From: Actinomycetes bacterium
Lineage (GTDB): Bacteria > Actinomycetota > Actinomycetes > Actinomycetales > Cellulomonadaceae
Length of the DNA stretch: 47,190 nucleotides
Direction of reading: 5' to 3'
Assembly (NCBI GenBank): GCA_021793115.1
Contig: JAJYTJ010000007.1
Location: 1-47,190, forward strand
Numbering within the stretch: position 1 is the first letter of the stretch; the number at the start of each line of letters is the position of its first letter. Positions 32,501 to 41,196 of this stretch are shown here, piece by piece. Below the pieces are notes generated by a model that did no database searches, was not told the DNA's origin, and saw only the letters and a list, made by a program, of their open reading frames with translations. The position numbers and the translations under genes were made by a program.

Positions 32501-32579
32501 TTGCGTTGCCGCTGGCGCGACCTGTGGGCCAGAGTGTGGCCGGTCGGCGACGACCGAGCGACGACGTCAGGAGGACCCC

Positions 32580-33095
32580 GTGCCGGAGCGGCAGCACCTC
32601 GTGCTCATGGGCGTGGCAGGGTCGGGCAAGACGACCCTGGCGGCGCTGCTCGCGCAGCGGCTCGGGTGGCCCGCGGCCGAGGCCGACGACTTCCACCCGC
32701 CGGCCAACGTCGCCAAGATGGCCGCCGGCACACCCCTGACCGACGACGACCGCTGGCCGTGGCTGCGCGCGATCGCGGCGTGGATCGGGGAGCAGGACCG
32801 GGCTGGTCGCAGCTCGATCGTCACGTGCTCCGCGCTCAAGCCCAGCTACCGCGACGTCCTCGCCGCCGCGCCGGGCCGCGTGCGGTTCGTCCACCTGACC
32901 GCGGACGCCAGCCTCATCGCCGACCGCATGGGGCACCGCACCGGCCACTTCATGCCGACCACGCTGCTGCCCTCCCAGCTCGCCACCCTCGAGCCGCTCG
33001 AGCCCGACGAGGACGGCGTGACCGTCGACGTCGACGCCCCGCCCGAGGCGCTCGCCGACGAGGTGCTCCGCGCGCTGCGCCTCGACCTCTGCTGA
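32580..33095 (+). CDS. gntK: Gluconokinase
   Basis: Phosphorylates D-gluconate to 6-phosphogluconate, feeding the pentose phosphate pathway. The 171 residues match the GntK (thermoresistant) type. Walker A is GVAGSGKT (11-18), followed by the ADDFHPPANVAKMAAGTPLTDDDRWPWL substrate region, split here as ADDFHPPANVAKM and GTPLTDDDRWPWL. CSALKPSYRD and GHFMPTTLLPSQLATLEPL are also characteristic. CAGGAGG lies just upstream of the GTG. No gluconate permease is adjacent. Confidence 0.93.
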   Translation: MPERQHLVLMGVAGSGKTTLAALLAQRLGWPAAEADDFHPPANVAKMAAGTPLTDDDRWPWLRAIAAWIGEQDRAGRSSIVTCSALKPSYRDVLAAAPGRVRFVHLTADASLIADRMGHRTGHFMPTTLLPSQLATLEPLEPDEDGVTVDVDAPPEALADEVLRALRLDLC

Positions 33096-33447
33096 CCCAC
33101 CACCGCGCCGGGCCGCACATCGCGGCCGGCGACCGACGTGCTCGGCACCACGCCGGGAGCTCGCCGCTGGAGGTCGCCTCGCCCGTTGGCTCGCAGCACC
33201 GGACGACCGGACCGGCCGCGAACGGGCGGGTCTCCTGCGTGACGTCTGCGCCGGAGACCCGCCCGCCGGGCGGCCACCCGGGACCATCGTCCCGCCAGCC
33301 TCCTCGACGAGCCGGTTCGCGTCCCGCGCGAACGTCGTGGTAGGGGTCCTGGCACCCCCCGCTGCGGGCCTGCCGGTCGTCGACGGGGACCGATGATGGG
33401 CGGGCGCCCGCGTGGCGCGCCGGACACGAGACAGAGGCAGGGCGCGC
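33096..33447. other. Intergenic region between gntK and the diguanylate cyclase
   Basis: 352 bases with no gene seen. A long perfect hairpin lies at 33223-33265. The remainder is GC-rich and has no clear -10/-35 pair; TGGTAGGGGT at about 33338 is the only TAnnnT-like box. Confidence 0.5.
33223..33265. terminator. 13-bp stem hairpin downstream of gntK
   Basis: CGGGCGGGTCTCC at 33223-33235 is the exact reverse complement of 33253-33265, with a 17-base loop. It is 128 bases after gntK, further than usual for a terminator, and has no T-run. Confidence 0.45.
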
Positions 33448-34374
33448 ATGTCGGTCCCAGGGTCACCCTCGGCCGACGTCCCCGTGCCCGCGCTCATCGA
33501 CGCCATGAGCGAGGGGCTGTACCTCGTCGACCGCGAACGGCGGATCACGGTGTGGAACGCCGCGGCCGCACGGATCACCGGCTACACCGCCGCGGAGGTG
33601 GTGGGCAGTCGGTGCGGCGAGGACCTCCTGCGGCACGTCGACGAGGCGGGCGCGGTGCTCTGCGGCCCCCGGTGCCCTCTCATGGCGACGATGCGCGACG
33701 GGCAGGACCGCGTCGCCGGCCTGTTCCTGCACCACAAGGACGGCCACCTGGTCCCCGTCCGCGTGTCGGCGGGCGCGCTCCGTGCGCCGGAGGACGGCGC
33801 GATCGTGGGCGCCGTCGAGACGTTCAGCGACGACTCCGCCACGGAAGGGGTCCGGGAACGCCTGCGGACCGCGGAGCGCCTCAGCGTGGTCGACGCCCTC
33901 ACCGGGGTGGGCAACCGCCGCCACCTCGACGCGGCGCTGGCGCGACGGCTGTCGTGGTGGCAGCGCCACGCGCGGCCGTTCGGCGTGATGATGCTGGACG
34001 TCGACCGGTTCAAGGTGCTGAACGACACCTACGGGCACGAGGTGGGCGACCGCGTGCTGCGACTGGTGGCCCGGAGCATGGCGGCCGCGGCGCGGCGGAG
34101 CGACGACGTGGCGCGGTACGGCGGGGACGAGTTCGTGGTGCTGTCGGACGCGTCCGACGAGGAGGCGCTGCGCCAGCTCGGCGAGCGGCTGCGCACGGTG
34201 GTGGAGCGCGGCCGGGTCGTCCTCGAGGGCGGTGAGGAGCTCGGCGTCACGCTGTCGGCCGGCGCCGTGGTGGTCGCCGCGCAGGACGACGCCGCGGCGG
34301 TGCTGCGCCGGGCGGACGAGATGCTTCTGCAGGCCAAGCGGGCCGGTCGCGACCGCCTGGTGCTCGCGGTCTGA
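33448..34374 (+). CDS. Diguanylate cyclase with N-terminal PAS domain
   Basis: Makes cyclic-di-GMP. 308 residues: a PAS sensor (about 14-120, starting LIDAMSEGLYLVDRERRITV) and a GGDEF domain (about 140-308). The active site YGGDEF is intact at residues 224-229. The inhibitory I-site RxxD is present as RRSD nine residues before it, so product feedback is expected. The PAS contains Cys56, His63, Cys72 and Cys76 (SRCGEDLLRH and LCGPRCPL), a possible metal or redox site. No membrane segment is seen. The ATG at 33448 is preferred over an Arg-rich upstream extension. Confidence 0.92.
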   Translation: MSVPGSPSADVPVPALIDAMSEGLYLVDRERRITVWNAAAARITGYTAAEVVGSRCGEDLLRHVDEAGAVLCGPRCPLMATMRDGQDRVAGLFLHHKDGHLVPVRVSAGALRAPEDGAIVGAVETFSDDSATEGVRERLRTAERLSVVDALTGVGNRRHLDAALARRLSWWQRHARPFGVMMLDVDRFKVLNDTYGHEVGDRVLRLVARSMAAAARRSDDVARYGGDEFVVLSDASDEEALRQLGERLRTVVERGRVVLEGGEELGVTLSAGAVVVAAQDDAAAVLRRADEMLLQAKRAGRDRLVLAV

Positions 34375-34385
34375 CGCGGCCCCGG

Positions 34386-35663
34386 TCAGCGCGGCGCGAG
34401 GCGCGCCGTCACCTCGGGAGCGCCCGCCGCGAGCGTGAGTGGTGCCGTCGCGTCGCCCGCGGTCACGGTGTAGTCGCCGCGGTAGGCGTCGAGCACGAAG
34501 CTGCCGCGGGCGTCGGTCCGCACGGTGGTGGGCGACAGCCACCACTCGCCCTTGACCAGGGCGTGCAGCGCCTCGTACGACGGCTTGGTCGTCGCGTCCG
34601 CGCGGACGAAGCCCGACGGGGCGCCCAGCCACGACCCGTCGTCCGTGAGGCCCCAGTACGTGGCGGCCTGCACCGCGGGGTGGGCGAAGAGCGTGGTGTA
34701 GTGCCGCACCACCTCGTCGGCCTGCCGCTCCTCGCCGTCCGGCGTGGAGGGCCAGACGGGCACCTGGTAGTCGTTGAGGTCCTCGATCTCGGGCGGCATG
34801 AGGTGCCCCGACAGCAACGTGGTCTCGGTCATGTGGATCGGCAGCCCGAACCGGGAGAAGCGCTCGAGCACCTCGAGGGTCTTCTCCTCGCCCCAGTACC
34901 CCTGGTGCATGTGGGACTGCAGGCCGAGCGCGTCGATGCGGATGCCGGCGGCGAGGCACTCCTCGACCAGGTGCTCGTACTGCGGTGACATGGTGAAGTC
35001 GTTGAGCAGCAGCGTGAGGTCGGGGTCGGCGGCCCGCGCGGTCTCGAAGGCCAGCCGCACCATCCCCACGCGCCCCTCGCGGCGTGCCAGGCGCGTGACG
35101 GCGTTCTCCTCGGCCGTGAAGACGGGCAGGATCACCACCTCGTTGATGGCGTCCCACGTGCGGATCGCACCGGCGAGGTCGCGCACCTCGCGCGTGATGC
35201 GCGCGCGGATCGCGGCCTCGACCTCGTCGTCGGTCAGCGGCAGCAGCCACTGCGGTGCGAGCGTGTGCCACACCAGGGGGTGGCCCTTGACGGCCACACC
35301 GCGTGCCGCGAACCACTCGGCGGTGGCCCGCAGCCGCGCCGTGTCGGGCCGCCCGCGCTCGGGCTCGAACGAGCGCCAGTAGAACGGCAGCGTGGCGGCG
35401 TCGAACAGGTCGAGGTACAGCTCGGCGAGCCGCTCGAGGTTCTCGTGCGCCCCGCCGAAGACGTTGCGGCGGATCTCGCGCTCGTCGTTGGCCAGGGGGA
35501 TGAGGTCGAACCCGATGTTGCCGAAGCCGAACTCGTGGCGGCGCTGCGCCACCTGGACCCGCGCGTCCGCGAGCGGCCGGCCGGCCGCGTCCTGCACCGT
35601 GACCACGGTGCGGGACGTGCGGTGGGCGTAGCGGTCCGGGCGGGGGACGACGACCTCGGGCAC
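34386..35663 (-). CDS. GH10 endo-1,4-beta-xylanase, cytoplasmic
   Basis: 425 residues. GH10 motifs: FGFGNIGFDLIP, HPLVWHTLAPQWL, the acid/base Glu175 in WDAINEVV, and nucleophile Glu280 in HMTETTL. TYWGLTDDGSWLG ends the barrel. The last 55 residues (FVLDAYRGDYTVTAGD...) form a small beta domain. No signal peptide is seen, so it should act on imported xylo-oligosaccharides or similar. The GTG at 35663 has AGGAAGGA 8 bases upstream; an ATG at 35687 overlapping the GH3 stop is the alternative and adds 8 residues. Confidence 0.9.
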   Translation of the reverse strand: MPEVVVPRPDRYAHRTSRTVVTVQDAAGRPLADARVQVAQRRHEFGFGNIGFDLIPLANDEREIRRNVFGGAHENLERLAELYLDLFDAATLPFYWRSFEPERGRPDTARLRATAEWFAARGVAVKGHPLVWHTLAPQWLLPLTDDEVEAAIRARITREVRDLAGAIRTWDAINEVVILPVFTAEENAVTRLARREGRVGMVRLAFETARAADPDLTLLLNDFTMSPQYEHLVEECLAAGIRIDALGLQSHMHQGYWGEEKTLEVLERFSRFGLPIHMTETTLLSGHLMPPEIEDLNDYQVPVWPSTPDGEERQADEVVRHYTTLFAHPAVQAATYWGLTDDGSWLGAPSGFVRADATTKPSYEALHALVKGEWWLSPTTVRTDARGSFVLDAYRGDYTVTAGDATAPLTLAAGAPEVTARLAPR

Positions 35664-35683
35664 GGCGATGTTCCTTCCTGGGC

Positions 35684-37957
35684 TCATGCGACCGGCGCGG
35701 GGGCGCCGGCCGTGACCTCGGTCCAGCGGGGGTCCGCCGGCGTGACGGGGTGGCGGGGCCCGACGAGCTCGGTGTCCGCCTCGGTGTCGCGCGCCTCGCA
35801 CGAGGGGCCCACCCACAGGTGGACGACGCCCGGCTCCACGGCGCGCACCAGGTCGCGTCCCGTGAACGCGAGGCGCGCGGTCGGCACGCGGAACCGGACC
35901 TCGGTGGACCGCCCGGCCGCCAGCTCCACGCGGGCGTACCCGACGAGCTGGGCCACGGGGCGCGTGATCGAGGCCACCGGGTCGTGCGCGTAGAGCTGCA
36001 CCACGTCGGCACCGGCACGGTCGCCGGTGTTGGTCACGCGCACGGTCGCCTCGATGACGCCGTCCGTGCCCACCTGGGGGCCGACGACGAGGTCGTCGTG
36101 CGCGAACGTGGTGTACGAGAGCCCGAAGCCGAACGGCCGCGCCGGCGCCGGGTCGAGGTTCGACACCGAGGAGGCGCCGCCGAGCCGGGGGTGCAGGTAG
36201 GAGTAGGGCTGCGCGCCGCCGGAGCCCGGCAGGCTCACGGGCAGGCGCCCGGAGGGGTTGACCCGCCCGGTGAGCACGCCGGCGATCGCCGCGGCGCCCT
36301 CCTCGCCGGGGAAGAACGCCTGCAGCACGGCCGCGCACCGGTCCAGGGCCCAGCCCACGGCGTACGGCCGCCCGGTGACGAGCACGAGGACCACGGGCGT
36401 CCCGGTGGCCAGCACCGCCTCGACGAGCGGGCGCTGCACGCCCGGCAGCTCGAGGTCGTCGGTGTCGCAGCCCTCACCGCACGTGCCACGCCCGAACAGG
36501 CCGGCCTGGTCGCCCACGACGACCACGGCGACGTCGGCCGCGGCGGCCGCCGCGACCGCCTCGTCGAACCCGGACCGGTCCGGATCGGTCACGCCGCAGC
36601 CGCGCGCGTACGTGACGCCGGGAGCCTCGGCCCGCAGCGCGTCGAGCACGGTCGGGACCTCGATCCCGAGCGCGACGTCGGGGAAGTTCGGCAGCACGTG
36701 GTTGGTGAACGAGTAGCAGCCGAAGAGCGCCTCGGCGCGGTCGGCGTTCGGGCCGATCACGGCGACGCGGGCGGCCGGCGCGAGCGGCAGGGTCCCGTCG
36801 TTCGCGACGAGGACGACGCTCTCCTCCGCGAGCCGCGCCGCCAGCGCCCGGTGCTCGGCGGGGTCCAGCGGCCCGGGGTCGGCGGCGGGCCCGTCGAACC
36901 GCTCGTCGAGCAGCCCGAGCTCGGCCTTCTGCGTGAGGACGCGCAGCGCTGCCCGGTCGACCAGTGCCTCGTCGACCGCGCCGGAGCGCACCGCGTCAGC
37001 CAGCTCGAGGTAGGCGTTGCCGGTGGGCAGCTCGACGTCGATCCCGGCCGTCAGCGCCTGCACCGCGGCGTCGCTCAGGTCGTCCGCGACGCCGTGCAGC
37101 GTGGCCAGGAAGGCGACCGCGAAGTAGTCGGCGACGACGACGCCGGTGAATCCCCACCGGTCGCGCAGCGTCTGCGTGAGCAGCTCCCGGCTCGCGGCGG
37201 CCGGCAGCCCGTCGATCTCGGCGTAGGAGTTCATCACCGAGCGCGCGCCGCCGTCGAGGACGGCCATCTCGAACGGGGGCAGCAGCACGTCGGCCACCTC
37301 GCGAGGCCCGGCGGACACGGGCGCGAGGTTGCGGCCCGCGCGCGAGGCCGAGTAGCCGACGAAGTGCTTGAGCGTCGCGACGATGCCGGCGTCCTGCAGG
37401 CCGCGGACGTAGGCGGTGCCCACCGTGCCGACGAGGTACGGGTCCTCGCCGATGCACTCCTCGACGCGACCCCAGCGGGCGTCGCGGACGACGTCCAGCA
37501 GCGGGGCCAGGCCCTGGTGCACGCCGAGCGAGCGCATGGTGTCGCCGATGGCGCGGCCCATCCGCTGCACCAGGTCCGCGTCGAAGGAGGCGCCCCACGC
37601 CAGCGGTGCCGGGAAGGTCGATGCCTGCCACGCCGACAGGCCGGTGAGGCACTCCTCGTGCACCATCGCGGGGATGCCGGGGCGGGTGTGCTCGACGAGC
37701 CAGCGCTGGCGCTCGCGCAGCGCGCGCGCGGCGGCCACGGGCTCGAGCGGCATGGTCCCGTAGAACCGCGTGATCTGGCCGAGCCCGTGCCGGGCGAACT
37801 CCTCGAAGGGCGGCGTGTCCGGCTCCATCGCGTCCTGCATCGGGGCGACCTCGGCGCCGCCACCGGCCTGGACCCAGACGCCCACCAGCTGGGCCAGCTT
37901 CTCCTCCAGCGACAGGCCGGCCAGCAGCTCGCGCGCGCGATCCTCGTGGTTGGTCAC
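35684..37957 (-). CDS. GH3 beta-glucosidase/beta-xylosidase
   Basis: 757 residues without a signal peptide. The (beta/alpha)8 domain carries the nucleophile Asp277 in GVVVADYFAV, where many relatives have SDW. KHFVGYSASRAGRNLAPVS is the usual substrate loop. The alpha/beta sandwich and fibronectin III-like C-terminal domains are recognisable (GRVNPSGRLPVSLP; FGFGLSYTTF). It removes terminal sugars from oligosaccharides. Pairing with GH10 suggests xylose release, but glucosidase activity cannot be excluded. The GTG start overlaps the stop of a small upstream ORF. Confidence 0.92.
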   Translation of the reverse strand: MTNHEDRARELLAGLSLEEKLAQLVGVWVQAGGGAEVAPMQDAMEPDTPPFEEFARHGLGQITRFYGTMPLEPVAAARALRERQRWLVEHTRPGIPAMVHEECLTGLSAWQASTFPAPLAWGASFDADLVQRMGRAIGDTMRSLGVHQGLAPLLDVVRDARWGRVEECIGEDPYLVGTVGTAYVRGLQDAGIVATLKHFVGYSASRAGRNLAPVSAGPREVADVLLPPFEMAVLDGGARSVMNSYAEIDGLPAAASRELLTQTLRDRWGFTGVVVADYFAVAFLATLHGVADDLSDAAVQALTAGIDVELPTGNAYLELADAVRSGAVDEALVDRAALRVLTQKAELGLLDERFDGPAADPGPLDPAEHRALAARLAEESVVLVANDGTLPLAPAARVAVIGPNADRAEALFGCYSFTNHVLPNFPDVALGIEVPTVLDALRAEAPGVTYARGCGVTDPDRSGFDEAVAAAAAADVAVVVVGDQAGLFGRGTCGEGCDTDDLELPGVQRPLVEAVLATGTPVVLVLVTGRPYAVGWALDRCAAVLQAFFPGEEGAAAIAGVLTGRVNPSGRLPVSLPGSGGAQPYSYLHPRLGGASSVSNLDPAPARPFGFGLSYTTFAHDDLVVGPQVGTDGVIEATVRVTNTGDRAGADVVQLYAHDPVASITRPVAQLVGYARVELAAGRSTEVRFRVPTARLAFTGRDLVRAVEPGVVHLWVGPSCEARDTEADTELVGPRHPVTPADPRWTEVTAGAPAPVA

Positions 37958-38106
37958 AGCATCAGCCCTTCGTGCCCGGGGTACTGGTCCCCGGCGTGGT
38001 GGTCGTTGACGACGACGTCGTCGGGTCGGACGCCCCCCGAGGGTGCGCCTCGCGTCGTCGGCGAGGTGTGCGCTTGGAGAACGATATCGGCGCCCCCGAA
38101 CAGCAT
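37954..38106 (-). CDS. Possible 50-aa ORF between SDR and GH3 genes
   Basis: An ATG at 38106 opens a 50-residue frame whose TGA overlaps the GTG of the GH3 gene. AGGGGG just after the SDR stop could act as a ribosome-binding site, with short spacing. The second half reads like normal protein (DDVVVNDHHAGDQYPGHEGL) with GC-rich third positions; the first half is less convincing. I do not recognise it. It may be a coupling peptide, the remnant of a longer gene, or chance. Confidence 0.35.
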   Translation of the reverse strand: MLFGGADIVLQAHTSPTTRGAPSGGVRPDDVVVNDHHAGDQYPGHEGLML

Positions 38107-38113
38107 GATCCCC

Positions 38114-38857
38114 CTAGACCTGGCTCATGCCGCCGTCGACGACCAGCTCGGCGCCGGCCACGAAGCTGGACTCGTCGCACGCGAGGAACAGCACGGCCGC
38201 GGCGATCTCGCTCGGGTCGGCGATGCGCCCGACGGGGATCTGCGCGGCGACCTGGGCGATGACGTCGGCGTCGCCGGCGAAGAAGTCCGAGAACCCGGTG
38301 GTGGCCGTGGGACCGGGGCTGACGGCGTTGGCGCGGATGTGCCGGTCGCGCAGCTCGGCGGTGAGCGTGCGGGCGAGCGAGCGCACCGCCGCCTTGGTCG
38401 CGTTGTAGACGGCGTGGCCGGGGCCGCCGTTGCTGCCCGCGATCGAGGCCGTGAGGACGATCGTGCCGCCGTCGCGCATGAGGGGGACCAGAGCCTTCGT
38501 CGTGAAGAAGGCCCCGCGGAAGGTGAGGTCGCTCACGCGGTCGAACTGCTCGGGCGTGGTGTCGACGACGGCCGTGGCGGGCACGTCGCGCCCGGCGTTG
38601 ACGAACAGCGTGTCGACGGGCCGCCCGAGGCCGCGCAGCCGCGCGGCGAGCGCGTCGAGGTCGTGCGGGTCCGCCGCGTCGGCCCGGGCGGCGATCGCGT
38701 GCGGGCCGAGGGCCGCCACGGTCTCGTCGAGCTCGGCCTGGAACGGCGAGACGACGACGACGTCCGCGCCCTCGGCGATGAACCGCTGCACCGTGGCGCG
38801 GCCGATCCCGGCGGTGCCCGCCGTCACCACGGCGAGCCGGCCCTCGAGCAGTCCCAT
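38114..38857 (-). CDS. Short-chain dehydrogenase/reductase of the glycan locus
   Basis: Classical SDR of 247 residues. The N-terminal cofactor loop is TAGTAGIGRA, VNAGRD is the NAG equivalent, and the catalytic residues are the Ser of TASIAGS with Tyr151 and Lys155. It ends in GAELVVDGGMSQV, typical of sugar and polyol dehydrogenases. The ATG at 38857 lies within the stop of the oxidoreductase gene (TGATG), with GAGGAGG upstream. Co-transcription with a Gfo/Idh/MocA enzyme and glycosidases suggests oxidation of a released monosaccharide. Confidence 0.9.
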   Translation of the reverse strand: MGLLEGRLAVVTAGTAGIGRATVQRFIAEGADVVVVSPFQAELDETVAALGPHAIAARADAADPHDLDALAARLRGLGRPVDTLFVNAGRDVPATAVVDTTPEQFDRVSDLTFRGAFFTTKALVPLMRDGGTIVLTASIAGSNGGPGHAVYNATKAAVRSLARTLTAELRDRHIRANAVSPGPTATTGFSDFFAGDADVIAQVAAQIPVGRIADPSEIAAAVLFLACDESSFVAGAELVVDGGMSQV

Positions 38858-39846
38858 CACCCCTCCTCACCCGGGTAGCGCACGCCGGTCTGGCGGCGTA
38901 CCTCGTCGAGCACCTCGAGCACGCCGAGGCTCGCGGCCAGCGGCATGGCGGCGCTGTCGGTCGCGCCGTCGCGCAGGCACGTCTCCACCTCGGCGACCTC
39001 GAGCCCGTACCCGTTGCCCGCCGGCAGCGGGTGGTGCTCAATGCGCGACCCGTCCGCCGTGGCCACCGTGATCTCCTCGGTACGGAAGATCGGCCCGGCG
39101 GCCTCGATCCAGCCTCGGGTTCCGATCATCGTGGCGGTCGACCCCGCGTCGCTCACCGCCGAGCACGTGAGCTGCGCGAACCGGCCGTCCGCGTACGTCC
39201 ACAGCATGCTGTCCGCGGCGTCGACGCCCGTGGGCGCCAGCGTGGCGGTGGCGTGGACGGCGTCCGGGCGGCCGAGCAGCAGCCACGCCACCGCGGCGGG
39301 GTAGACGCCCAGGTCGAGCAGCGCGCCGCCGCCCACCGCCGGGTCGAAGAGGCGGTGGTTCGGGTGGTAGTCGAACGTGTGGGAGAGGTCCGCCCGGACC
39401 GCCCGCAGCTCACCGATCTCCCCGGAGTCGACGATCTGGCGGATGCGCCGGACCGTCGGGTTGAGCCTGGTCCACATGCCCTCGAGGCACAGCAGCCCGC
39501 GTGCGGCTGCCGCCTCGGCGACCTCGCGGCCCTGCCGGGCGTCGAGCGCCAAGGGCTTCTCGACGAGCACGGGCTTGCCGGCGTGCAGCGCCGTCAGCGC
39601 GGCCGCCCGGTGCTGGGCGTGGGTGGTGGCGACGTAGACGACGTCCACGGCGGGGTCCGCGACGAGCTCGTCGTACGACCCGTACGCGCGGGCCGCGCCC
39701 AGGCGCTCGGCCAGGGCGACGGCGCGGTCGAGGTCGCGGGAGGCCACGGCGGCGACCGCGCTGCCGGGGGAGGCCATGACGTCGGCTCCGACCGTGGCGG
39801 CGATGCCGCCCGCGCCCAGGATCCCCCAGCGCACCGCGCGAGCCAT
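38857..39846 (-). CDS. Gfo/Idh/MocA family oxidoreductase
   Basis: NAD(P)-dependent sugar oxidoreductase of 329 residues. The Rossmann motif is GILGAGGIAATV, the EKPLALDARQ segment carries the conserved Lys of the EKP motif, and HTFDYHPNHRLFDPAVGGGALLDLG is the typical substrate domain (split as HTFDYHPNHRLFDP and GGGALLDLGVYP). It resembles the trans-dihydrodiol/D-xylose dehydrogenase branch. The ATG at 39846 has GAGGAGG 5 bases upstream. It is the first gene of the minus-strand arm and divergent from the LacI gene. Confidence 0.92.
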   Translation of the reverse strand: MARAVRWGILGAGGIAATVGADVMASPGSAVAAVASRDLDRAVALAERLGAARAYGSYDELVADPAVDVVYVATTHAQHRAAALTALHAGKPVLVEKPLALDARQGREVAEAAAARGLLCLEGMWTRLNPTVRRIRQIVDSGEIGELRAVRADLSHTFDYHPNHRLFDPAVGGGALLDLGVYPAAVAWLLLGRPDAVHATATLAPTGVDAADSMLWTYADGRFAQLTCSAVSDAGSTATMIGTRGWIEAAGPIFRTEEITVATADGSRIEHHPLPAGNGYGLEVAEVETCLRDGATDSAAMPLAASLGVLEVLDEVRRQTGVRYPGEEG

Positions 39847-39868
39847 CTGGCCTCCTCGCCAGTAGAGC

Positions 39869-39887
39869 AACTTTCGCCGGAACTTTC
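39869..39887. promoter_or_regulatory. Candidate LacI operator in the divergent promoter
   Basis: AACTTTC occurs twice in direct repeat, at 39869-39875 and 39881-39887 (12-base period). On the minus strand it reads GAAAGTT. The 8-mer CGAAAGTT is shared with the operator-like site at 41202. It overlaps where the -35 of the LacI gene would be. Confidence 0.5.
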
Positions 39888-39894
39888 AGGCCGC

Positions 39895-39900
39895 TACGAT
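39895..39900 (+). promoter_or_regulatory. Probable -10 element of the LacI gene
   Basis: TACGAT lies 58 bases before the preferred ATG at 39959. Its -35 region would fall on the AACTTTC repeats, which fits autoregulation. Confidence 0.4.
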
Positions 39901-39958
39901 AGGCAGCGGGATGCCGGGCGTCAACCGTCGCCTGGCCTGCGGCAAGGGGGTCCCGGGC

Positions 39959-40966
39959 ATGAACGGACGTCCCGTCACGATCGCCGAGATCGCGGCGGTG
40001 GCGGGCGTCTCCGTGCCGACCGTGTCCAAGGTGCTCAACGGGCGCAAGGGCGTCTCGCCGCACACGCGCAGCGAGGTGGAGCGCCTCCTCTCGGAGCACG
40101 GCTACCAGCGCCGCGGCCGCGGCGGCCAGGGCTCGGGCCTCGTCGACTTCGTCATCTCCAGCCTCGACACGCAGTGGGCCACCGCGTTGCTGCGCGGCGC
40201 GCAGAACGAGGCCGCGCGCCTCGGCTTCGACCTCGTCGTCACGACGACGCACGGCAACCCGGTGGGCGCGCCGGACTGGCTGGACCACCTCGCCGAGCGC
40301 GGCTCGGACGGCGTGGTCCTCGTCGTCTCGCGCCTGCTGCCCGCCGCGCAGGCCGAGCTCGACCGGCTGCGGATGCCCATCGTGCTCGTCGACCCCGTGG
40401 GGGCCGGCGACCAGACGCTCACCACCGTGGCCGCGACCGACTGGGCCGGTGCGCGCGACGCGACCGAGCACCTCATCGCGCTCGGGCACACGCGCATCGC
40501 GATGATCACCGGGCCCATCGACCTCTCGTGCCACCAGGACCGCCTCGACGGCTACCGCTCCGCGCTCCAGCGCGCGGGCCTCGCGTACGACCCGGCCCTC
40601 GTGCGGCACGGCGACTCGCTCGTCACCGGCGGCGTGACGCACGGCCTGGACCTGCTGGGGCTGCCCGAGCCGCCCACCGCGATCATCAGCGGCTCGGACG
40701 AGCAGGCGTACGGCGTGTACCAGGCCGCGCGCGAGCGCGGGCTGCGCATCCCGAAGGACCTGTCGGTCGTCGGGTTCGACGACGTCGAGCTGTGCCAGTG
40801 GATCTCGCCACAGCTGACCACGGTGCACCAGCCCCTGGCGGACATGGCCCGGGAGGCCACGCGGATCGTCATCGAGCTCTCCCGGGACCCCTCGCGGCCG
40901 CCCCAGCACATCGAGCTCGCCTCGTCCGTGATCGTGCGCGAGTCCACCGCGCGCGCCCGGCGGTAG
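39959..40966 (+). CDS. LacI-family transcriptional regulator
   Basis: 335 residues. Residues 4-50 form the LacI helix-turn-helix and hinge (VTIAEIAAVAGVSVPTVSKV, then LNGRKGVSPHTR). A periplasmic-binding-protein-like sugar-sensing domain follows (DFVISSLDTQWATALLRGA; VVGFDDVELCQWISPQLTTV). The ATG at 39959 is preferred: AAGGGGG lies 8 bases upstream and the HTH starts where the family does. An ATG at 39911 would add 16 residues. It sits between the two arms of the glycan locus and is the likely repressor of both. Confidence 0.92.
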   Translation: MNGRPVTIAEIAAVAGVSVPTVSKVLNGRKGVSPHTRSEVERLLSEHGYQRRGRGGQGSGLVDFVISSLDTQWATALLRGAQNEAARLGFDLVVTTTHGNPVGAPDWLDHLAERGSDGVVLVVSRLLPAAQAELDRLRMPIVLVDPVGAGDQTLTTVAATDWAGARDATEHLIALGHTRIAMITGPIDLSCHQDRLDGYRSALQRAGLAYDPALVRHGDSLVTGGVTHGLDLLGLPEPPTAIISGSDEQAYGVYQAARERGLRIPKDLSVVGFDDVELCQWISPQLTTVHQPLADMAREATRIVIELSRDPSRPPQHIELASSVIVRESTARARR

Positions 40967-41106
40967 CGCACTCCGTCGGCCTCCCGGTCGACCCGGCGCG
41001 GCGCCTCCCGCGCGCCGGTCCCCGCGCGCCAGGCGCGCGCTCCGGCCCGGCGCCTGCGGGTGCGTGAGGGTGCGCCGGGGCGCGGGCGCCTGTGCCGTCG
41101 CTGTGT

Positions 41107-41122
41107 GTTGCGATCCGGCAAC
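41107..41122. promoter_or_regulatory. Inverted repeat GTTGC-N6-GCAAC
   Basis: A perfect 5-bp inverted repeat, of the TTGC...GCAA type seen in LacI-family operators, 29 bases upstream of the -35. Confidence 0.4.
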
Positions 41123-41150
41123 GTTTCTGCGCGTGTCGGGAATGCCCCTC

Positions 41151-41179
41151 TTGCCCTGATGGGTGGTCTCAGCTAGCGT
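41151..41179 (+). promoter_or_regulatory. Promoter of the glycan importer operon
   Basis: TTGCCC (41151-41156) and TAGCGT (41174-41179) with an exact 17-base spacer. This is the clearest sigma-70-type promoter in the window. Confidence 0.6.
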
Positions 41180-41196
41180 GACGACCACGGAAAGCC

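Noticed and set aside
35750..38878. Plus-strand open frame of 1042 residues
   Set aside because: It lies opposite the GH3 and SDR genes, and its translation is dominated by Arg/Gly/His/Val with no domain. It is an antisense shadow of GC-rich genes.
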